Below are positions 60,050-64,000 of a stretch of DNA of 64,000 nucleotides, one piece after another. Under the pieces are notes generated by a model. That model did no database searches. It worked only from the letters and a program-made list of their open reading frames with translations, and was not told the origin of the DNA. Position 1 is the stretch's first letter. Every line of letters starts with the position of its first letter. This DNA is from Paenibacillus ihumii. Its GTDB lineage: Bacteria > Bacillota > Bacilli > Paenibacillales > Paenibacillaceae. The stretch is taken from contig NZ_LN884299.1 in the NCBI RefSeq assembly GCF_001403875.1, positions 310,001 to 374,000 of the forward strand, read 5' to 3'. Both the position numbers and the translations under genes were made by a program.

Positions 60050-61720
60050 TTATTCACTTATTGCTACCCGCAGTACTTCTTCCGTCGTTGTGAGTCCTTC
60101 TTTAACCTTGAGAAGACCGTCGTCTATCAAGAATATCGTTTCTTTCTTTACGGCAATTTCCCGAATCTCCTCAATAGAACGGTTATTCATGATCATGCGC
60201 CTGATCTCGTCATCGATGACCAAGATCTCATGCAGCGCAATTCTCCCTTTGTATCCTGTCATATTGCATGTTCCGCAGCCTTTGCCGCGAGTTACAGTAT
60301 CAACATGCAGACCACGCCTCTCAAAAATCTCCCGTTCTCGCTCAGTAGGCATATGGGTTGCCTTGCAGTCCTGACAAATCCGCCGAACTAGCCGCTGCGA
60401 TACGATCCCCGTAGTCGAAGCAGCCACAAGAAAGGGTTCAATCCCCATGTCGATTAATCGGGTAATAGTACTAATGGCGTCATTCGTATGAATCGTGCTT
60501 AAGACGAGGTGCCCAGTTAACGACGCGCGAACGGCGATTTCTGCCGTCTCTGTATCACGAATCTCGCCCACCATCACGATATTGGGATCTTGGCGGAGAA
60601 TAGCTCGCAGTCCTTTAGCAAAGGTCATGCCGACGCTCGTGTTCACCTGAACCTGATTGATGCCCTCCAGCCTATACTCCACCGGGTCTTCAACCGTAAT
60701 GATGTTGACATCCGGCGTATTCAGACGACTTAAAGCAGAATACAGCGTTGAAGATTTACCCGAGCCTGTTGGCCCCGTAATCAGCACAATGCCTGTCGGC
60801 TTGTCGATCATCTCAATGAATCTCTCATAATTTAAAGGGTGAAAATTCATTCTTCTCAAATCCATAGCCGCACTATCCAGATCCAGCAGCCGCATCACGA
60901 CCTTCTCGCCATAAACGGTAGGAAGGGTAGATACTCTAAGATCGATTGAATACGCTTCCAGATTCAATTTGATTCTGCCATCCTGCGGAATCCTGAACTC
61001 GGTAATATTAAGATTGGCCAAAATTTTAATTCTGGCGACAATCATATTAAGCATATGGCGCGGAAACTTTCTTTCGGTTCTTAATATGCCATCGACCCGA
61101 TAACGGAGCACTACCTCTTTCTCCTGCGGATCGATATGAATATCGCTCGCCCTTTGCTGATACGCTTGAATAAAAAACTGATTGACCAGCTTGACAACTG
61201 GCGAATGTTCATCGGTAACATTGTCTTCCTCCCGGTACTGGCTTTTCTGTTCAATACCGAGCAGTTCTTCCATATCATCCGACAAGCCATAATATTTATT
61301 GATCGATTTCTGAATATCTTCCTTGGTGGCGATGGACACCTCGATTTCAAACCCCGTGGACAGCCTTAAATCATCAATTGCATAGAAATCCAAGGGGTCT
61401 GCCATTGCAATATATAATTTCTCCCCTTCCTTTTTTAAAGGAATTAGCTTGTTACGCTCAGCCATTTCTTTAGGCACAATATGAATTAATTTCGTATCGA
61501 TCGGGTACTTGAAGAGGCTGATATACGGTATACCTAGCTGAAACTCCAGTACCTCCATGATCCTTTGTTCACTTATAATTCCTAACTCAACAAGCTTTTC
61601 TCCAACCTTCTGATTGGGCCTTTTTTCTTTAAGGGCGATTTGCAATTGTTCATTCGTGATCAGGCCGGAGCCAATTAACAATTCACCAATTCTTTGACGC
61701 GTACGCAGCTTCTTCATCAT
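60050..61720 (-). CDS. pilB: Type IV pilus extension ATPase PilB
   Basis: 556 aa GspE-family ATPase that drives pilus assembly. N-terminal GSPII_E domain (about residues 10-150), Walker A GPTGSGKSS with K322, Asp box EDPVEYRLEGINQVQV, Walker B DPNIVMVGEIRD and a zinc-binding CQDC ... CGTC motif near residues 440-480. ATG at 61720. First motor gene after the minor pilins. Confidence 0.95.
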   Translation of the reverse strand: MMKKLRTRQRIGELLIGSGLITNEQLQIALKEKRPNQKVGEKLVELGIISEQRIMEVLEFQLGIPYISLFKYPIDTKLIHIVPKEMAERNKLIPLKKEGEKLYIAMADPLDFYAIDDLRLSTGFEIEVSIATKEDIQKSINKYYGLSDDMEELLGIEQKSQYREEDNVTDEHSPVVKLVNQFFIQAYQQRASDIHIDPQEKEVVLRYRVDGILRTERKFPRHMLNMIVARIKILANLNITEFRIPQDGRIKLNLEAYSIDLRVSTLPTVYGEKVVMRLLDLDSAAMDLRRMNFHPLNYERFIEMIDKPTGIVLITGPTGSGKSSTLYSALSRLNTPDVNIITVEDPVEYRLEGINQVQVNTSVGMTFAKGLRAILRQDPNIVMVGEIRDTETAEIAVRASLTGHLVLSTIHTNDAISTITRLIDMGIEPFLVAASTTGIVSQRLVRRICQDCKATHMPTEREREIFERRGLHVDTVTRGKGCGTCNMTGYKGRIALHEILVIDDEIRRMIMNNRSIEEIREIAVKKETIFLIDDGLLKVKEGLTTTEEVLRVAISE

Positions 61721-61767
61721 TTATCACCCATTGTTCTTGATAGTCTTGCAGCCAACTTCACTGTCCC

Positions 61768-62337
61768 TTAAGGCAGCTCTTTATAGGCAAATTCAATCGC
61801 TCGATAGGGCCCGGAACCGGCGGTAGTGATCGCCCCCGATTCCAACAATTCCATATTCAATAACGAGAGCTTCGTTTCCACGTGAAAGGTCTGATTCCCA
61901 TTCCGGCTCTCTATGGTGTAATTCAGAAGACTGCTGCTGCCAGAATCGATATTGAACTCCAAATCATAGGTCACTGAATCCTTTAGGCTCGCGGCAACAA
62001 TGCTCCATGTGTCATGGGTTCCCCCGGCATCCTGCATTTGGTCAATGCTTGTCCCGTCCGGGCTCAAGCATATATAGTCATATCCAGCCTTAAGGCTTGT
62101 GGAAGGACAGGAATCCAATAGCTTCGCCTCATTCGCATAACGCAGTTCTTTCGTGATTGTATGAGAGATGATTCGCACATGATCCTGGAGCTCGCTGCGC
62201 TGCGTCGTCCGCTGAAAAGCATGCATTCCAAAGTTATAGGCAGACACAGCCAAAGATAGAACAAGAGATAACAGAACAAGCGCAGCTAATAGTTCTATTA
62301 AGGTGACACCTTTCTGATCAAGCCTCCACTTCCGCAT
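61768..62337 (-). CDS. Prepilin-type N-terminal protein, PilW/PulJ-like minor pilin
   Basis: 189 aa from ATG 62337 (GGGAGGGG before it). Class III signal RKWRLDQKG before VTLIELLAALVLLSLVLSLA with Glu at +5. Globular domain beta-rich (CLSPDGTSIDQM, SSSLLNYTIESRNGNQTFHV). Probably part of the initiating tip complex with the next two upstream genes. Confidence 0.85.
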   Translation of the reverse strand: MRKWRLDQKGVTLIELLAALVLLSLVLSLAVSAYNFGMHAFQRTTQRSELQDHVRIISHTITKELRYANEAKLLDSCPSTSLKAGYDYICLSPDGTSIDQMQDAGGTHDTWSIVAASLKDSVTYDLEFNIDSGSSSLLNYTIESRNGNQTFHVETKLSLLNMELLESGAITTAGSGPYRAIEFAYKELP

Positions 62338-62414
62338 GGCCCCTCCCGATCTGTCGTGACATTCATTTATAGCGATTGCAAAAAAACATATACATGGATC
62401 ATTCAATATGTAGC

Positions 62415-62756
62415 TTATGGACTTGAAGTATTATCAGGAATAAATACGATCATTGTGCTATTCGATGTCCCGGCAATCTCCTCTTCCACCATTTGCCCCT
62501 CGATGACGATGCTATCCCCGCCACCAATCTTGGGAATGACAATCGTTGCACTCACTCCTGCTTGAGCCTCCTCAATATTCTGCCGGGTTTCGTGCAGCTC
62601 TTCACTTCTGTCTCCAAACTTCATAACAGCCTGAAATCCATTCGTGAAAAACCCGATCAAAACCGCAGTCAATATTGTAAGCAAAACCATGGAAGCCAGC
62701 ACCTCGATCAATGTAAATCCTTGCTCCCGCCTGACAGCATTCACCTCTTTCACCAT
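62415..62756 (-). CDS. Prepilin-type N-terminal protein, PilV/GspI-like minor pilin
   Basis: 113 aa from ATG 62756 (GGGAGAGAAAGGC upstream). Signal NAVRREQG before FTLIEVLASMVLLTILTAVL with Glu at +5. Short globular part. Its gene follows the PilX-like gene by 19 bp. An ATG at 62771 is an alternative with a poorer ribosome site. Confidence 0.83.
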   Translation of the reverse strand: MVKEVNAVRREQGFTLIEVLASMVLLTILTAVLIGFFTNGFQAVMKFGDRSEELHETRQNIEEAQAGVSATIVIPKIGGGDSIVIEGQMVEEEIAGTSNSTMIVFIPDNTSSP

Positions 62757-62775
62757 GCCTTTCTCTCCCATAAGT

Positions 62776-63867
62776 CTACTCGCCACTCCATTTATGTCTT
62801 TCGAACTTGCGAGTTGCATTGATAAAATTGGCTACATCTCTATCGTATGTAATCGAGTTACTTCCAACTAATTGAAGATTTTTAGTAATCATAGCCCCGG
62901 TTAAGTTAATAGCTCCATTCGTATAGGTGTATGTCGCGGTCGGCGCATATAAGAGCACGCCATTCAAAGTAAAGGATCCATTTAAATGAATAGAATTTTT
63001 AACATGGAGAATTACTGTTTTTTTCGATAGGTTATTAATCGAGAAGGGGCTTGAAACTTCTATGCTATTTGCATAAATATGGATTGCCCCCGTACCGCTG
63101 CTCCCCAGAATATCGATGGTTCCATTTGGCTTAAAATGATTAAAGATAATATGTATATCGTTACGATCTATAACATTAATGGAAAACCCGTTGTTTCCTT
63201 GAAGTTCATAGTTTCCATAATTGGCAGACTGAGTAATGACGGTACCAGGGTTTAACGGAATGGCTGAGCCCGATATATTCGGAAACGGAATCTCGGGAGG
63301 GAATACTCCCTCATATCCAGGCTGCAGGGTGCCCCCCTCAATAAGATTACCAGCTCCGATCCCTGTGATTGATTTGCCTGCAGCGATATCACCTCCACCA
63401 AAAAAGGCACTGCTTCCATCTGCAGTAATATCCTCTTCAGCAAGAATAACGTGATTCATATTAATGATTGGGCCATCCGGGCCTAGGGTTAAGGTCGTCC
63501 GATTCGATATATTTCCAGCGGTTCCTTTGGAATTAATGATAATTGCATTTGAGTCGCTTGGGCTCCTCCTTACTTCTGCACGAAAAACCCCGTTGCCGAA
63601 AGAGATATCCTGATTCAGATAATTATTATTTAATTGAGCAATAGCTGCATCATTAAGAGTTACGGGATTATAGTTGTCAATAATATAAGCTGCAATCGCA
63701 TCTGCTCCCGATTTGGCAATGTAGAAAGCTTGTTCCCTTTTCTCCTGCACTATAGTTCGCGACGCTTGGCCTAGGCTCACAGCAAACAATGAAGCTCCAA
63801 GAATAAGAAGCGCCATCGACAAAATATACACCATGGGAAGAGCCGCTCCGCGTTCGTTCCTTAGCAC
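62776..63867 (-). CDS. PilX-like pilus assembly protein
   Basis: 363 aa from GTG 63867, 7 bases after AAGGGG; the upstream in-frame codon at 63927 lacks a site. N-terminus LRNERGAALPMVYILSMALL with a hydrophobic helix, like PilX_N domain proteins, then a beta-helix-like C-terminal half (Asn/Gly/Ile-rich, IHLNGSFTLNGVLLYAPTAT). First recognised gene of the type IV pilus operon. The 63868-64000 flank is AT-rich and probably holds the operon promoter, but I could not fix the boxes. Confidence 0.8.
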   Translation of the reverse strand: MLRNERGAALPMVYILSMALLILGASLFAVSLGQASRTIVQEKREQAFYIAKSGADAIAAYIIDNYNPVTLNDAAIAQLNNNYLNQDISFGNGVFRAEVRRSPSDSNAIIINSKGTAGNISNRTTLTLGPDGPIINMNHVILAEEDITADGSSAFFGGGDIAAGKSITGIGAGNLIEGGTLQPGYEGVFPPEIPFPNISGSAIPLNPGTVITQSANYGNYELQGNNGFSINVIDRNDIHIIFNHFKPNGTIDILGSSGTGAIHIYANSIEVSSPFSINNLSKKTVILHVKNSIHLNGSFTLNGVLLYAPTATYTYTNGAINLTGAMITKNLQLVGSNSITYDRDVANFINATRKFERHKWSGE

Positions 63868-64000
63868 CTGAGAACCCCTTTTCCTTGTGAAAAATTGGCA
63901 TTTATCTTCAATAAATAATACTAGCAAATATAAACATATAAGGTAATATGATCATATGAATTTTCCCCATATTTCGAGAATTTTCTCCCTAAACAGGGGG

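Overview
The window looks like a chromosomal segment of a Paenibacillus-type Firmicute. The support is a moderate GC content, strong AAGGAGG-type ribosome sites, an S-layer-anchored (SLH) amylopullulanase, LacI-regulated maltodextrin genes, GTG/TTG starts and a Gram-positive type IV pilus operon. No rRNA, tRNA or CRISPR was seen. The genus is inferred from gene content only.

Region 1 (1-26.1 kb) is a starch/maltodextrin utilisation island. A giant SLH-anchored enzyme (pullulanase plus alpha-amylase, about 3040 aa) cuts polymers at the cell surface. The MalE lipoprotein and a MalF permease (cut by the window start) import maltodextrins. Cytoplasmic neopullulanase, type I pullulanase, maltose phosphorylase and beta-phosphoglucomutase convert them to glucose and glucose-6-phosphate. 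Two LacI-family regulators sit in the island. Two operator classes are visible: a GCAAACGTTT type (near malE, amylopullulanase, malR and pgmB) and a 22-bp ATAACTTAA...TTAAGTTAT type (at amylopullulanase and pulA).

Region 2 (26.2-43.9 kb) is mixed housekeeping and accessory content: a secreted DUF6359-like protein, a CNNM/CBS transporter, nitroreductase, VOC protein, EamA exporter, a WYL regulator with a perfect 11-bp-arm palindrome, an UlaG-like MBL hydrolase, an IS5 remnant, a MacAB-like efflux operon, a MerR regulator with a 19-bp-spacer divergent promoter for a CPBP protease, an SDR and a cyclase.

Region 3 (44.4-50.9 kb) is a single-strand catabolic operon: FCD regulator, cyclic-amide hydrolase, sugar-nucleotide-type epimerase/dehydratase, SSS symporter (frameshifted at a T7 run), small membrane protein and an Asp-box sialidase-like protein. 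A kinase-like gene follows.

Region 4 (52.1-63.9 kb) is a full type IV pilus operon (three minor pilin-like genes, pilB, pilT, pilC, two pilins, pilD, pilM, pilN, pilO). It ends in a CheY-type receiver protein with a long acidic repeat region.

The most unusual property is the abundance of locus-specific imperfect tandem repeats, between genes and in frame inside them. Several arrays appear to be copies of the 3' end of the adjacent gene (pgmB, MBL hydrolase, VOC). Separately, three dispersed elements of about 190 bp share one four-unit, 50-60-50 bp architecture although they use two different unit sequences.
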